Shown: piece after piece, positions 27,084-36,208 of the stretch
Layout: each line of letters opens with the position of its first letter
How positions within the stretch are numbered: the stretch's first letter is position 1
NCBI GenBank assembly: GCA_964417555.1
Contig: CAYQIM010000065.1
Coordinates: 1 to 64,000, forward strand
Direction: 5' to 3'
From: CAYQIM01 sp964417555
Lineage (GTDB): Bacteria > Pseudomonadota > Gammaproteobacteria > Diplorickettsiales > Diplorickettsiaceae
Length of the DNA: 64,000 nucleotides
The notes under the pieces: generated by a model
The model's database searches: none
What the model was told of the DNA's origin: nothing
What the model saw: only the letters and a program-made list of their open reading frames with translations
Translations under genes and position numbers: made by a program

Positions 27084-27518
27084 CTAATCAGTAAATCCTG
27101 CTTTTTGACATTTTTCCTTGGTGCAGTAATAACCGCTTGAAGTTTGCAGAGAAAAAGCATCTAATGTGTCCGTAGTAAAACCACAGTTAACACATGAGAT
27201 AGAGAATTTTTCAGGATTTTTTAATACCTCGAAGTTATATTCATTCGTTCCCATACTAACGTAATCGGGAGTATCAAAAGAGGCTTTACAGGTCTTACAG
27301 TTTTGCCAGACGTCTTTGTGTTTTTCGTGGAAGTGATAAGAACACAGTGTATAGCGGTCATGGTTTCGGTAAGAACTATTCCTAGCATATGAAAAAATAA
27401 CATAGGTGTCTTCATCATCGCAAATCCAATGATTACAGCAAGGTGTTTTCGTTAACGCTTTTTTGCTGCTACCACACAGTCCACATTTTGGTTTATTTTT
27501 AGTAAGTTTTACAGACAT
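27084..27518 (-). CDS. Multi-cysteine zinc-ribbon protein of unknown function
   Basis: The frame opens further upstream, but GGGAGA lies five bases before the ATG at 27516-27518, so MSVKLTKNK is the start (144 residues). The protein is full of probable zinc ligands: CGLC, CCNHWIC, CSYHFHEKH, CKTC, CVNC and CTKEKC. It has no signal peptide or membrane segment. The spacing suggests at least two or three separate zinc-binding knuckles, with an aromatic-rich middle. I do not recognise the family. It lies alone between the kinase and the conjugation genes, with its promoter facing the DnaA-box repeat upstream. It could bind nucleic acid or protein. Confidence 0.7.
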   Translation of the reverse strand: MSVKLTKNKPKCGLCGSSKKALTKTPCCNHWICDDEDTYVIFSYARNSSYRNHDRYTLCSYHFHEKHKDVWQNCKTCKASFDTPDYVSMGTNEYNFEVLKNPEKFSISCVNCGFTTDTLDAFSLQTSSGYYCTKEKCQKAGFTD

Positions 27519-27575
27519 AACTATCTCCCAAAATCTGAGCACAAAGCTTTTCTATATTGATTTGGTAAGGAGCAA

Positions 27576-27626
27576 GGTTATCCACAATCGTTGGATTTTT
27601 TGAGGAATCCCCTCATGTGGATAACC
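27576..27626. promoter_or_regulatory. Two perfect DnaA boxes as an inverted repeat; possible element origin
   Basis: GGTTATCCACA (27576-27586) and TGTGGATAACC (27616-27626) form a perfect 11-bp inverted repeat around a 29-base spacer. Each arm holds the consensus DnaA box TTATCCACA. The spacer has a T-run and a small GAGG/CCTC palindrome. The site lies in the divergent gap upstream of the zinc-ribbon gene and the conjugation cluster. Known DnaA biology makes a replication origin or DnaA-controlled promoter plausible; which of these it is cannot be told from the sequence. Confidence 0.6.
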
Positions 27627-27717
27627 CTGACCGATTTTAATTATACCGTAGTTTCGTCTAGCACTTGCTTCTTTTCTAAAATTGTAGTCCACTTTTTAGA
27701 TAAAAAATAAGGACTCT

Positions 27718-28365
27718 TTGTTTGTGAAGTTAACTGAGCGTGATATTTCAATATTACAGTTTATTAATGAATTCGGTTTTTGTGAAATGCCGCAGATTAA
27801 CCAACGCTTTGGTTTACGTAAACCCCGTAATTACCAGGTCATGAATAAATTGATTCGACATCATTTAATTCAGCATGAACGCATTTTTTATGGCAAACAT
27901 GGATTATTTCGTTTAACCGCAGCGGGTGCACGATTTACGTTCTTACCTCCTTTACATCGGGTACCTTTAGCTAACTACCGCCATGATTTAACTGTGGTTA
28001 ATTTGTATCTCAAATTAAAAGAACTTTATCCTGGTATGCGTTGGATCAGCGAACGAAAACTAAAACATGATAAATACAAACTCGGTGTCGGCCAACAGGG
28101 CCATCTACCTGATGGGATCATGATATTAGATAACAAACAGATTGCCATTGAAGTTGAACTATCGTGTAAAAGTAAACTACGTTTAGAGGCCATTTTAAAA
28201 GCCTATGCCGCCCAATTTTCTATTCAAGCCGTGTGGTATTTTTGCAAGGAATCCATGCAGCCACGCTTACAGGAAGCAGCCAAGGATATGCCTTTTGTTA
28301 AAATTTATCTGCTGAAGAATTTTTTACAAAAACAACCAGTAGATTATCATGTCAAAACAGGATAA
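27718..28365 (+). CDS. Replication-relaxation/MobC-like DNA-binding protein of the conjugation cluster
   Basis: A 215-residue soluble protein. The N-terminal ~70 residues form a winged helix (ERDISILQFINEFGFCEMPQ...LTAAGARF). The rest, including YRHDLTVVNLYLKL and LPDGIMILDNKQIAIEVELS, resembles the Replic_Relax (replication-relaxation) family found beside conjugal coupling-protein genes. The PDG...IEVELS pattern also suggests a nuclease-like fold. The start is either TTG at 27718 (AAGGA four bases upstream) or GTG at 27724. It overlaps virD4 by 17 bases, so it is co-transcribed and probably acts at the transfer origin or in DNA processing. It is not a recognisable relaxase. Confidence 0.65.
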   Translation: MFVKLTERDISILQFINEFGFCEMPQINQRFGLRKPRNYQVMNKLIRHHLIQHERIFYGKHGLFRLTAAGARFTFLPPLHRVPLANYRHDLTVVNLYLKLKELYPGMRWISERKLKHDKYKLGVGQQGHLPDGIMILDNKQIAIEVELSCKSKLRLEAILKAYAAQFSIQAVWYFCKESMQPRLQEAAKDMPFVKIYLLKNFLQKQPVDYHVKTG

Positions 28366-30064
28366 CGGCCTTCTACACCGCCCAAGGGAAACGGTTCAAT
28401 ATGTGTTAATTAGCCTCTGCTGTTTATGGCAACTCGGGGTAGGCTTGCTGGGTTTTTTCTGTTTTCTTATTTTTGTCCGATGGCTTCGTTATTCCGTTGA
28501 GTTGATCGTGTTAGCAGGTGTTTTATTAGCGGGGTGTAGTTATCTTTTGATGGCATGGCAAGCACATTTAACACTTTCCTTCCTTGAAATTATCCACACT
28601 GGATTTGTTAACCATCTGATTTTTTGGAAAATCGTGTTTATGAAAGGTTTATTCGTCGCACTGAAGTTTACTTACCAACAGGATTTTTATTACCTGCTTG
28701 GCTTTCCCTTACTTTTTGCAGGCTTATTAGGCTTAACCGAATGGATTCCCAATTCAACGTATGAATGGGAACTCAAAGCAATTCAAAGAGGTCGAAAGTT
28801 ACCTGATCATCCTCGTTGGAAAAGACAACACTTTCACGGGTACTCACGTTTTATTAAAAATAAAAACAAACAACAGCAAGAGGGGACGTTATTAGGCATT
28901 TCGGCAAACCAAAAGTTAGTTATTATTACTGATAAGGCTATCAATCAAATGGTTTTAGTATTAGGCACAACCGGCGGCGGTAAAACGATCACCTTGCGCC
29001 GTTTTTATCAACGCGCCCTAGAGAAAGCCTATCCGCTCATTGTTATTGATGGCAAGCCCACACAAGAAAATGTCAGCTGGTTGCAGCAAAAAGCAAAGAC
29101 GAGCGGGCGTACTTTCTACGGCTTTAATTGTGCTGACCATCATCATTACGATCCGCTCGCCTACGGAGGGTGTACAGAACTCAAAGATAAGTTGATTAGT
29201 CTGAAAGATCACTGGGAAAACGATTATTATCGCTCGGTTGCCGAAGATTATTTACAAACAACCTTTGAAGTATTATTGAATTTAAAAGAAAACTTTGATT
29301 TAAAAACCATTGTGGATTGCTTAGATTTTAAAGAACTGGTTCTCAAAGTGCGTGCTACTACCGATGAATCACTCAAAAAGCGTGTATTACGCTTACAGCA
29401 GTATGACACAAAAGATATTACTGGCTTACAAGCGCATTTAAGTTTACTGATTCATTCTGAACTCGGTCATTTTTTTGAAAAAAATGACAAACTATTTAAC
29501 TTGGCTCAAATTATCCAGTCAGGCAGTGTGGTTTATTTTGCACTGCCGGCATTACGTTTTCCTAGCTTTGCGAAGGTTTTGGGCAAATTAATTATTAATG
29601 ATATCAAGGCTGTTATCGATCGCTTAGAGACCCAACAACGGATTTTTACGGTATTTGATGAGTTTTCTGTATTTGCGGGCGAACAAGTCTTAAATTTAGT
29701 CAATATGGGTCGAGGTAAGGGCATTCATGCGATTTTTGGTACACAAGGCTTAGCGGATTTAAAACGTGTTGATTCGGATTTTGAAAGTCAATTATTAAAT
29801 TGTGTGAATACACTGATTTGTCATCGTTTGAACGATCATAACAGTGCGGAAGCAGTTACTAACTGGGTAGGTACGCAAGATGGTTTTGATATCAGTGCAC
29901 AGATTAGTGAGGATACCTCGACAGGGATGGGCAGTGTGAAGCGTAATAAATCATTCATTATCCATCCCGATGCCATTAAACAGGATTTACAGCCTGGAGA
30001 AGCCTTTTATATTAGTAAAGTAAACAGATTTTTCTGGGAAAAAGTAAAAATCATTTATTCATAA
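28349..30064 (+). CDS. virD4: VirD4/TraG-type coupling protein ATPase
   Basis: A 571-residue type IV coupling protein, which links DNA or protein substrates to the secretion channel at the inner membrane. Residues about 17-130 contain several hydrophobic membrane segments. Walker A is G206-TTGGGKT, and Walker B is about residue 425 (IFTVFDEFSVF). A further motif, GRGKGIHAIFGTQGLADL, follows. It overlaps the upstream Replic_Relax-like gene by 17 bases, and the virB genes follow after a probable terminator and a new start. The length and motifs are normal for the family, and no damage is seen. Confidence 0.9.
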   Translation: MSKQDNGLLHRPRETVQYVLISLCCLWQLGVGLLGFFCFLIFVRWLRYSVELIVLAGVLLAGCSYLLMAWQAHLTLSFLEIIHTGFVNHLIFWKIVFMKGLFVALKFTYQQDFYYLLGFPLLFAGLLGLTEWIPNSTYEWELKAIQRGRKLPDHPRWKRQHFHGYSRFIKNKNKQQQEGTLLGISANQKLVIITDKAINQMVLVLGTTGGGKTITLRRFYQRALEKAYPLIVIDGKPTQENVSWLQQKAKTSGRTFYGFNCADHHHYDPLAYGGCTELKDKLISLKDHWENDYYRSVAEDYLQTTFEVLLNLKENFDLKTIVDCLDFKELVLKVRATTDESLKKRVLRLQQYDTKDITGLQAHLSLLIHSELGHFFEKNDKLFNLAQIIQSGSVVYFALPALRFPSFAKVLGKLIINDIKAVIDRLETQQRIFTVFDEFSVFAGEQVLNLVNMGRGKGIHAIFGTQGLADLKRVDSDFESQLLNCVNTLICHRLNDHNSAEAVTNWVGTQDGFDISAQISEDTSTGMGSVKRNKSFIIHPDAIKQDLQPGEAFYISKVNRFFWEKVKIIYS

Positions 30065-30074
30065 AAAAAAGTAA

Positions 30075-30096
30075 ATACTTGATAAGTATCTTTTTT
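30075..30096 (+). terminator. Possible intrinsic terminator after virD4
   Basis: ATACTT-GAT-AAGTAT (30075-30089) is followed by C and six T. The stem is short and AT-rich but can be extended by the A run upstream pairing with the T run, so it may work in both directions. It separates virD4 from the virB2-B11 operon. Confidence 0.45.
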
Positions 30097-30217
30097 AATC
30101 CGAGAATAACAAATAAAAAAGACAATATTAACCCATAAAAAAACAGTTATTTTAGCTGCAATAAAACAAAAAATACGTTAAAATAAAGCTATAAAAATAA
30201 ATCTTTTCGTAAGATAT

Positions 30218-30541
30218 ATGATGACTCACCCATTAAAAAAAAGAAATAAAGTTTATCGAATTTTACCCTGTTTTCTTATTGTTATTTTTCCTTTTATTTT
30301 TCATTCATCTGCCTGGGCGTTTGGTGGTGATACGCCAGTAAGCCAAGGATTAAATTACGTCATCGATGCCATTTATGGTACGACCGGATTAGCGATTGCC
30401 ACGGTAGCGATTATTGGCATGGGCTTACTCTGTGCTGGCCATTACTTAGAATGGAAACGTTTTTTACAAACCTTAGTCGGCATTGCCATTATGTTTGGTG
30501 CCGGTGGTGCCGCTAGAGCATTACATGCATTAATTTCATAG
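30218..30541 (+). CDS. virB2: VirB2/TrbC-family conjugative pilin
   Basis: A 107-residue precursor. A positively charged N terminus (KKRNKVYR) is followed by a long hydrophobic signal sequence ending near SSAWAFG. Two further hydrophobic helices (about 55-75 and 85-100) flank a short polar loop, the VirB2/TrbC pilin layout. The mature form would be the pilus subunit of the type IV secretion apparatus. It is the first gene of the virB operon and sits 18 bases before virB3. Pilins vary in sequence, so the call rests on topology and position. Confidence 0.8.
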   Translation: MMTHPLKKRNKVYRILPCFLIVIFPFIFHSSAWAFGGDTPVSQGLNYVIDAIYGTTGLAIATVAIIGMGLLCAGHYLEWKRFLQTLVGIAIMFGAGGAARALHALIS

Positions 30542-30559
30542 AAAAATAAAGGAGTTAAT

Positions 30560-30856
30560 TTGGATAATTATCAACTCGAAGTTGATGCGTTAGCATTAGC
30601 CTTAACACGACCGCCTCTTTTTATGGGTATTCCCATGCGTTTGTTCTTTGCGAATTTGGCAATTAACACCTTGCTGTGTATTGATCTGCGCACGTTAATA
30701 GGAATTCCGCTATTTGGCCTAGTTCATCTGATTTTATTTCACCTCACTCTAAAAGATGGTCAGTTTTTTCGTGTATGGCTGAAATATTTCACACAAACAC
30801 CGTCCGTATTAAATAGCCGGTTTTGGGGCGGCACGAATAGTTATCAGCCAGGATAA
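30560..30856 (+). CDS. virB3: VirB3/TrbD-family inner-membrane protein
   Basis: A 98-residue protein starting with TTG, with GGAG shortly upstream. It has the family's N-terminal TRPPLFMGIPMRLFF motif followed by two closely spaced membrane helices (about 28-60) and a short polar tail. VirB3 is an inner-membrane partner of the VirB4 ATPase in type IV secretion systems. It lies directly before virB4 with three bases between them, the usual order. Confidence 0.85.
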   Translation: MDNYQLEVDALALALTRPPLFMGIPMRLFFANLAINTLLCIDLRTLIGIPLFGLVHLILFHLTLKDGQFFRVWLKYFTQTPSVLNSRFWGGTNSYQPG

Positions 30857-30859
30857 ACC

Positions 30860-33286
30860 ATGTTAGTAAGTTTAAAAAACATTGGACATCGTCAATCAGA
30901 TAACTTGCTTAGGAGAGAAGCCAACGTTTCACGGCATATTAATATTATAGGTCACTATAATAACGATACGCTTATTGATAAAAACGGTAAATTAATTCAA
31001 ATTATTAAACTATCTGGTATCAATGGCATCACACAAAGTGAAGCCACCTTAGATGCCTATAAAAACCGCCGTAATAGTTTGTTTAAAAATTTTTCGTCAG
31101 AATACGCTGCTTATTTTTGGACGGTTCGTCGCCAAACGACTGAGTATCCAGGGGGTGAATTTAAACCAGGCTTTGTGCAGCAACTAAATGACAACTATCA
31201 CAAAAGAATGCAGCAACAGCCTTTATTCCATCATCAACACTATCTCGGCATTGTCACAAAACCGACCGAAGGTGTTTTAAATAAAGGATTTGATTGGATA
31301 AAAAAAATAAGTCAGCAAACAGACCACATCGCACAGCAACGGCAACTGGGTAAAATATACTTAGCACTAACAACGATAACGCAAAATGTATTACACGCTT
31401 TATATGATTATCAACCCCAGCTACTGAGTCTTTATCAAAAAGGCAAATCGCTTTTTTCAGAGCCACTGGAATTTGTAGGTCAGTTAATTAACTACGATAA
31501 GCAAACGGTACCTCTACTATTCCAAGATGCGTCGACTTATTTGCCAAGAAAGCGGCTGTTTTTTAATCGCCATTCAGGAACCATAGAATTCCGTGCCGGT
31601 GATCAGAGTAAAAAATTTGCTGCGGTACTGGCTATCAAAACGTATCCATCCATCACCTACCAAGGTTTATTAGACAGTTTAAATAGTTTACGAGTGGAAT
31701 ATACCTTAACCCAATCCTTTCGATTTTATGATCGCCATTTAGCTAAAACCCGTTTACGAGATCAACAACATGACATGCAACAAACCCAAGAAGAATCGAT
31801 ACGTCAAACTGAACAGATCGATGAGGCCTTTGATGATGCGGCCAGTGGTGAAGCGGGTTATGGTAAACATCATTTTAGTTTAGTTTGTTATGCCGATAGC
31901 CAAGAACAATTAAACCAACAGTTCAGTGAGATCATGGCGCTGTTCTCTGATCGGGATATCGTGTCTGTTCGAGAAGACATGGCCTGTGAATGCGGCTTCT
32001 GGTCTCAATTACCTGGGAATTTTTCTTATATTGTCAGAGAAGCGGACATTTCCACAAAAAATATGGCCGCGTTAGCCAGCTTACACAACACACCGATAGG
32101 CCAAATCAAGGATAATTTTTGGGGTGATGCGGTGACGGTGTTAGAAACGCTATCAGGTAGCCCCTATTATTTTAATTTTCACAATAAGGATGTGGGTAAT
32201 TTTATGGTCGTGGGTGCAACCGGCAGCGGTAAAACGGTATTAGTGGGTTTTCTTCTCGCGCAAAGTATGAAATTTGGTGGCAAACGGGTTATCTTTGATA
32301 AAGATCGGGGATTAGAAATTTTAGTGAGGGCCTTAGGGGGAATCTATGAGGTGTTAAAGCCCGGGATAAAAACGGGCTTTAATCCTTGTCAATTAGTGGA
32401 TAATACAGAGAACCGTACGTTTTTATTGCAACTTTTTAAACAGCTCTTAAAACCTTTTCATCAACCATTGAATGAGCAGGAAATAAAAATTATTGAAGAA
32501 GCCATTGCAGGGATGTATCGCTTAAATCCTGAAGAACGTCAATTTTACCATGTTGCGCCATTTTTCGGTGCAAATATTCCCGGTTCACTGCGTGCACGTT
32601 TTGAATTGTGGCACAGTGGCCGTGAATACGCGTGGTTATTTGATAATCCACAGGATTCTTTTGAACAACAACGCTATAACGCTGAAATCATTGGTTTGGA
32701 TTTAAGTCATATTCTCAAAGACGAATGCTGCAAAACACCCACGTTAATGTACCTATTGCACCGCTTTAGTCAACAACTGGAAGGTCAGCGTGGCATTATT
32801 TTTCTTGATGAAGGTTGGTTGGCTTTACAAGATGATTATTTCAAAACCATTATTAATGATTTATCTCGCACACCACGTAAGAAAAATAATTGTTTTGGTT
32901 TAGCGACACAAGCAGCGCAAGATACTTCTCTATCGGCAATTCAAGTGCCGATTAACGAAGCCGCCGCCTGCAAAATCTTTTTTCCCAATTCCAGTGCGGA
33001 TAGAAAAACGTATCTTGAAGGTTTTGGTTTAACGGAGCGGGAATTTGAATTAATCAAAACCTTACCGAATGAAAGTCATTATTTTTTATTGAATTATGGT
33101 CGTGGCAAGGAATCCGTTGTCTTAAGGGCAAACTTACACGGCTTAGACGATGAAATTGCGGTTATTTCAGGACGCAAAGAAACAATCGTATTGCTCGATA
33201 CGATTCGCTCAGAAGTTGGGGATGATCCCAACATTTGGTTACCGATTTTTCAGCAACGAAGGGGAGTAAAAACAACCTCATGTTAA
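30860..33286 (+). CDS. virB4: VirB4/TrbE-family conjugal transfer ATPase
   Basis: An 808-residue ATPase that energises pilus assembly and substrate transfer at the inner membrane. The N-terminal CagE/TrbE/VirB domain is followed by Walker A at G452-ATGSGKT (459) and Walker B at about 646-651 (IIFLDEGW). The length is typical for VirB4. It follows virB3 directly and its stop overlaps the virB5 start. The key catalytic residues are intact, so this component should be functional even though virB5 is interrupted. Confidence 0.93.
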   Translation: MLVSLKNIGHRQSDNLLRREANVSRHINIIGHYNNDTLIDKNGKLIQIIKLSGINGITQSEATLDAYKNRRNSLFKNFSSEYAAYFWTVRRQTTEYPGGEFKPGFVQQLNDNYHKRMQQQPLFHHQHYLGIVTKPTEGVLNKGFDWIKKISQQTDHIAQQRQLGKIYLALTTITQNVLHALYDYQPQLLSLYQKGKSLFSEPLEFVGQLINYDKQTVPLLFQDASTYLPRKRLFFNRHSGTIEFRAGDQSKKFAAVLAIKTYPSITYQGLLDSLNSLRVEYTLTQSFRFYDRHLAKTRLRDQQHDMQQTQEESIRQTEQIDEAFDDAASGEAGYGKHHFSLVCYADSQEQLNQQFSEIMALFSDRDIVSVREDMACECGFWSQLPGNFSYIVREADISTKNMAALASLHNTPIGQIKDNFWGDAVTVLETLSGSPYYFNFHNKDVGNFMVVGATGSGKTVLVGFLLAQSMKFGGKRVIFDKDRGLEILVRALGGIYEVLKPGIKTGFNPCQLVDNTENRTFLLQLFKQLLKPFHQPLNEQEIKIIEEAIAGMYRLNPEERQFYHVAPFFGANIPGSLRARFELWHSGREYAWLFDNPQDSFEQQRYNAEIIGLDLSHILKDECCKTPTLMYLLHRFSQQLEGQRGIIFLDEGWLALQDDYFKTIINDLSRTPRKKNNCFGLATQAAQDTSLSAIQVPINEAAACKIFFPNSSADRKTYLEGFGLTEREFELIKTLPNESHYFLLNYGRGKESVVLRANLHGLDDEIAVISGRKETIVLLDTIRSEVGDDPNIWLPIFQQRRGVKTTSC

Positions 33287-33981
33287 CGACTCCATTGAAT
33301 TTAAATCCGGTTATTAAAATGATTGTCCTTAGTTTACTGATCTTTTTACCGCTTCCCAGTGCGGCGGATCCGATTAGTGACCTATTGATGATTGCTGAAA
33401 AAATTCAAGGTTACCAACAGCAGATCACCGGCATACAAAATACCATTGAAGGATTAACGGACCAAATTCAATCAGCGGTATCCGGTCAATCCGAATAGGG
33501 GCGCTGGCAATTTACCGATTATCAGTCTTGGGGTAAAAATACCGATCGTTGGGAGTCTATCCTTCAGATGGCTGGAAAGGGCGGTAATAACAGTCTATTA
33601 GGTCAAACCCTTCATTCACTGGAAAAAGAATTTCCGGTTGATACACCCCTTTACAATCAGGTTAATCCGAATAAAACGGATCAAGCTTACTATGCCTTAA
33701 AAGCAAAAACGGCCTTAGCCGCGAGAGCAGCCAGTCAATTGGGTTATGACAAAATTCAAGAACAGATTAACTATGCCAATCAATTACGTCAGCAGATTGG
33801 TACAACCACAACTTTAAAACAATCTTTGGATTTACAGAATCGACTCACCATAGAAAATAATCTTATTCAACTCGAAACGCTGCGTCAATTAGCCTTGCTA
33901 AATCAGCAACAGGCAATTGATGCACAAGCACAAGTGAATGATGCCATACAAACGGCTCATTTTCTGAGTACGAAATTTTGA
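33280..33981 (+). pseudogene. virB5: virB5/TrbJ-like gene split by an in-frame TAG
   Basis: From the ATG at 33280, overlapping the virB4 stop, the frame encodes a signal peptide (MIVLSLLIFLPLPSAADP) and a Gln-rich coiled coil typical of VirB5/TrbJ minor pilins. A TAG at 33496-33498 stops it after SGQSE, and the same frame continues without shift as GRWQFTDYQSWGKNTDRWES to residue-like KF before the stop at 33979-33981. Without the TAG the protein is 233 residues, the normal family length. A single base change, for example AAG or CAG to TAG, explains it. VirB5 decorates the pilus tip. Readthrough, reinitiation at 33568 or loss of function are all possible; reinitiation would lack a signal peptide. 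Confidence 0.75.
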
Positions 33982-34009
33982 ATGCACAAAGTAATAGAGG
34001 AGTTAACAA

Positions 34010-34156
34010 ATGAAGCGATTTAGGCAATATCTATCGGCATTATTAGCGCTGTTTTTAATCTTATCGCTAGCTGGCTGTGTAACTAAACCACTGCAAGCCC
34101 CATGTGATGCAAACGCCACGTTTTGTGGTGCGAAAACTAAAATTAATTCCTGGTAG
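34010..34156 (+). CDS. Small lipoprotein, VirB7-like
   Basis: A 48-residue reading frame with AGAGGAG seven bases before its ATG. It begins MKRFRQYLSALLALFL and has a lipobox LSLAGC, followed by a short Cys-containing mature part (TKPLQAPCDANATFCGAKTK). Small lipoproteins of this kind between virB5 and virB6 act as VirB7, which anchors VirB9 in the outer membrane, or as entry-exclusion lipoproteins. Position and lipobox support the call; there is too little sequence for family assignment. It is easily missed because of its length. Confidence 0.7.
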   Translation: MKRFRQYLSALLALFLILSLAGCVTKPLQAPCDANATFCGAKTKINSW

Positions 34157-34167
34157 GAGAACTAGTA

Positions 34168-34521
34168 ATGACATTACTTTATAAACAACGCATTTTATTA
34201 AGCATATTACTCGTTAATTTTAGTCTCTTGACGGCGTGTGGCCATAAGAATCCCTTGCTGAATGATCAAATGACCTATTTTATGAAAGAAAATTTTTTCT
34301 TAAGAGGCCCCAACTTTCCTATTGAACAATGTGCTGATTACTATAGCAGTGCTAAACAGAACACTGAGTTAAAAAAGAAATGTGGGCAATGGACACAAGA
34401 GTATTATCGCCTTTTAATCAATATGCACTCTATTCCAAGTAATACAACGTTAGAGGATCTGAGGGACCCTGCTTTTTGGAAACAAGTCAAAGCCACCAAT
34501 GTGTTTGGTAATAAAAAATGA
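34168..34521 (+). CDS. Lipoprotein of the conjugation cluster
   Basis: A 117-residue protein with a signal sequence and lipobox LLTACG, so lipidated at the cysteine near residue 24. The mature part is small and soluble with two further cysteines (EQCADYY, KKKCGQW) that could form a disulphide in the periplasm. It starts 11 bases after the small lipoprotein gene and its stop overlaps the virB6 start (ATGA). The location suggests a structural accessory or entry-exclusion lipoprotein. I do not recognise a specific family. Confidence 0.7.
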   Translation: MTLLYKQRILLSILLVNFSLLTACGHKNPLLNDQMTYFMKENFFLRGPNFPIEQCADYYSSAKQNTELKKKCGQWTQEYYRLLINMHSIPSNTTLEDLRDPAFWKQVKATNVFGNKK

Positions 34522-35516
34522 CGCTCTCTACCCAAACGTTTATTACAGATACCTTAGCAGCCGTTGATCAGGTGATAGGTCACTTTGTACAAACAAACTA
34601 TCAACAACTGGCTCAAAGCTATAGCAGTACACTGATTCTATTGAGTACGTGTTATATTTTATTGTTAGGTTATCGTTTCACCCTGCACACCTTAAGTGCT
34701 GATATAAACACTATTAGCCGCCACTTGATGGTTTTATCGATAGTCTGTGGTCTTATTATGAACTGGTCTCTTTATCATTTATTTGTTTACAACATTTTTA
34801 CCAATGAGCCTAACCATATTGCTCAAATTGTTACTAACACATCGGGTCAGTTAGTTCCTGGTGAAACCATTGGCCAAGCTTTAAATCAAGTTTATGGCAC
34901 AGGGATGGAAGCTGGAAAAAAACTATTTAACGGTGGCTTTCGGCTTTTTTTCTGTGGTATTTGCATTATCATTTTTACCTTTTTATGTTGTCTAGTGGCA
35001 TTAGGGCTTTTAATTTATGCCAAACTCGCGATGGCCATTGGTTTAGCGTTAGGTCCTCTTTTTCTACCTTTTATGCTTTGGGAGTCCACACGCGGTTGGT
35101 TTGTCAGTTGGCTGCAAAAGTTATTTAATTTTTCACTGATTCCCATCATCACAGCGAGTATTTTAGCGTTAATGCTTTCGTTGATAAATCTGGTATTACC
35201 GGACCTTAATCAGCAAGCGCTTCAAGGTGCCCCTGATTTTTTTACAGTAGGCCTGTTTGGTGGCTTATCGTTAGTCACGGCCTTTTTATTAAAACAAAGT
35301 TTATCGATTGCTAGCAGTTTAAGCGGTGGACTAACTTTAAGCGCATTAGGTCAAATAGGTGGTATGGTGAAATCCACGTTAAATACTACAGGTGTCAATG
35401 CGGCGGTAAGTTTAGCTGGAAAAGGACTTAAATCCGCAGGGAATGCAATGGTGAGAAAAGCGCAAGGTCAAAAACAATCAACCGTTAACAGTGCCGTAGA
35501 ACAAGGAAAAAAATGA
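34518..35516 (+). CDS. virB6: VirB6/TrbL-family polytopic inner-membrane protein
   Basis: A 332-residue protein with about six or seven membrane helices between residues 35 and 255, including the conserved-looking stretch KLAMAIGLALGPLFLPFMLW and the following tryptophan-rich WFVSWLQKLFNF. The C-terminal ~60 residues are polar and Ala/Gly-rich. VirB6 forms part of the inner-membrane channel of type IV secretion systems. The gene overlaps both neighbours by four bases (ATGA), so the cluster is translationally coupled. Confidence 0.85.
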   Translation: MTLSTQTFITDTLAAVDQVIGHFVQTNYQQLAQSYSSTLILLSTCYILLLGYRFTLHTLSADINTISRHLMVLSIVCGLIMNWSLYHLFVYNIFTNEPNHIAQIVTNTSGQLVPGETIGQALNQVYGTGMEAGKKLFNGGFRLFFCGICIIIFTFLCCLVALGLLIYAKLAMAIGLALGPLFLPFMLWESTRGWFVSWLQKLFNFSLIPIITASILALMLSLINLVLPDLNQQALQGAPDFFTVGLFGGLSLVTAFLLKQSLSIASSLSGGLTLSALGQIGGMVKSTLNTTGVNAAVSLAGKGLKSAGNAMVRKAQGQKQSTVNSAVEQGKK

Positions 35517-36208
35517 AAAAAAATGCGCATGAAGCGTTTTATCAAGCGGCTTCGGATTGGCGTTATGATCGATATTACAGTAAAACGATTTGGCTACGCT
35601 ATTCACTCATAATAAATACAGCGCTACTTATCGCTTTGTTACTTACATTAGTTATGATAGCGTGCTTAATTCCGCTTAAACAAAAAGTTCCTTATCTCTA
35701 CGCGTTTAATCAAGCGACAGGTGAAGTTACCAAACTCGGTGAATTAGAACCCACTAAACTCAGCGCAAATTGGCAAATGACGCGCTATTTTATTATTCAT
35801 TATGTGATGAATCGTGAAAGCTACGATAGTGATAATTTAGAAATCCCTTACCAGCTAGCCTGGGCCCAATCGAATGCAATCATTCGCAAACAATACGATG
35901 CCGAAGTGAGCAGCAACCTAGCTAATTCACCCTATCAAAAATACGGTAAAGATAAAGCGATTACTGTGCGTGTATTATCGGTTTCCCGTTTAAATGACAA
36001 TACCGCCGCTATTCGCTTTGAAAAACAATTACGTGATAAAACGACCAATACACAACAAATCGTCCAGCAAGAGGCCATTTTAAAATGGCAATATCAGTCG
36101 ATGAAAACCACGCAAACACAACTTGATAGAAATCCACTGGGATTTACCGTGATCTATTATCAAGTGACGCCCGTTAATTTAAATAGTGAGAATAAACACA
36201 ATGAATAA
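35513..36208 (+). CDS. virB8: VirB8/TrbF-family inner-membrane assembly protein
   Basis: A 231-residue protein with a short cytoplasmic N terminus (EAFYQAASDWRYDRYYSK), one transmembrane helix at about 30-52 and a periplasmic NTF2-like domain. The pattern YLYAFNQATGEV and the C-terminal LDRNPLGFTVIYYQVTP are typical of VirB8. It nucleates assembly of the secretion channel. It overlaps virB6 (ATGA) and virB9. No damage is visible. Confidence 0.9.
   Translation: MKKNAHEAFYQAASDWRYDRYYSKTIWLRYSLIINTALLIALLLTLVMIACLIPLKQKVPYLYAFNQATGEVTKLGELEPTKLSANWQMTRYFIIHYVMNRESYDSDNLEIPYQLAWAQSNAIIRKQYDAEVSSNLANSPYQKYGKDKAITVRVLSVSRLNDNTAAIRFEKQLRDKTTNTQQIVQQEAILKWQYQSMKTTQTQLDRNPLGFTVIYYQVTPVNLNSENKHNE

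Noticed and set aside
27084..27542. RING/E3-ligase mimic for the multi-cysteine protein
   Set aside because: The cysteine/histidine spacing does not follow the RING or U-box pattern, so only zinc binding can be claimed.
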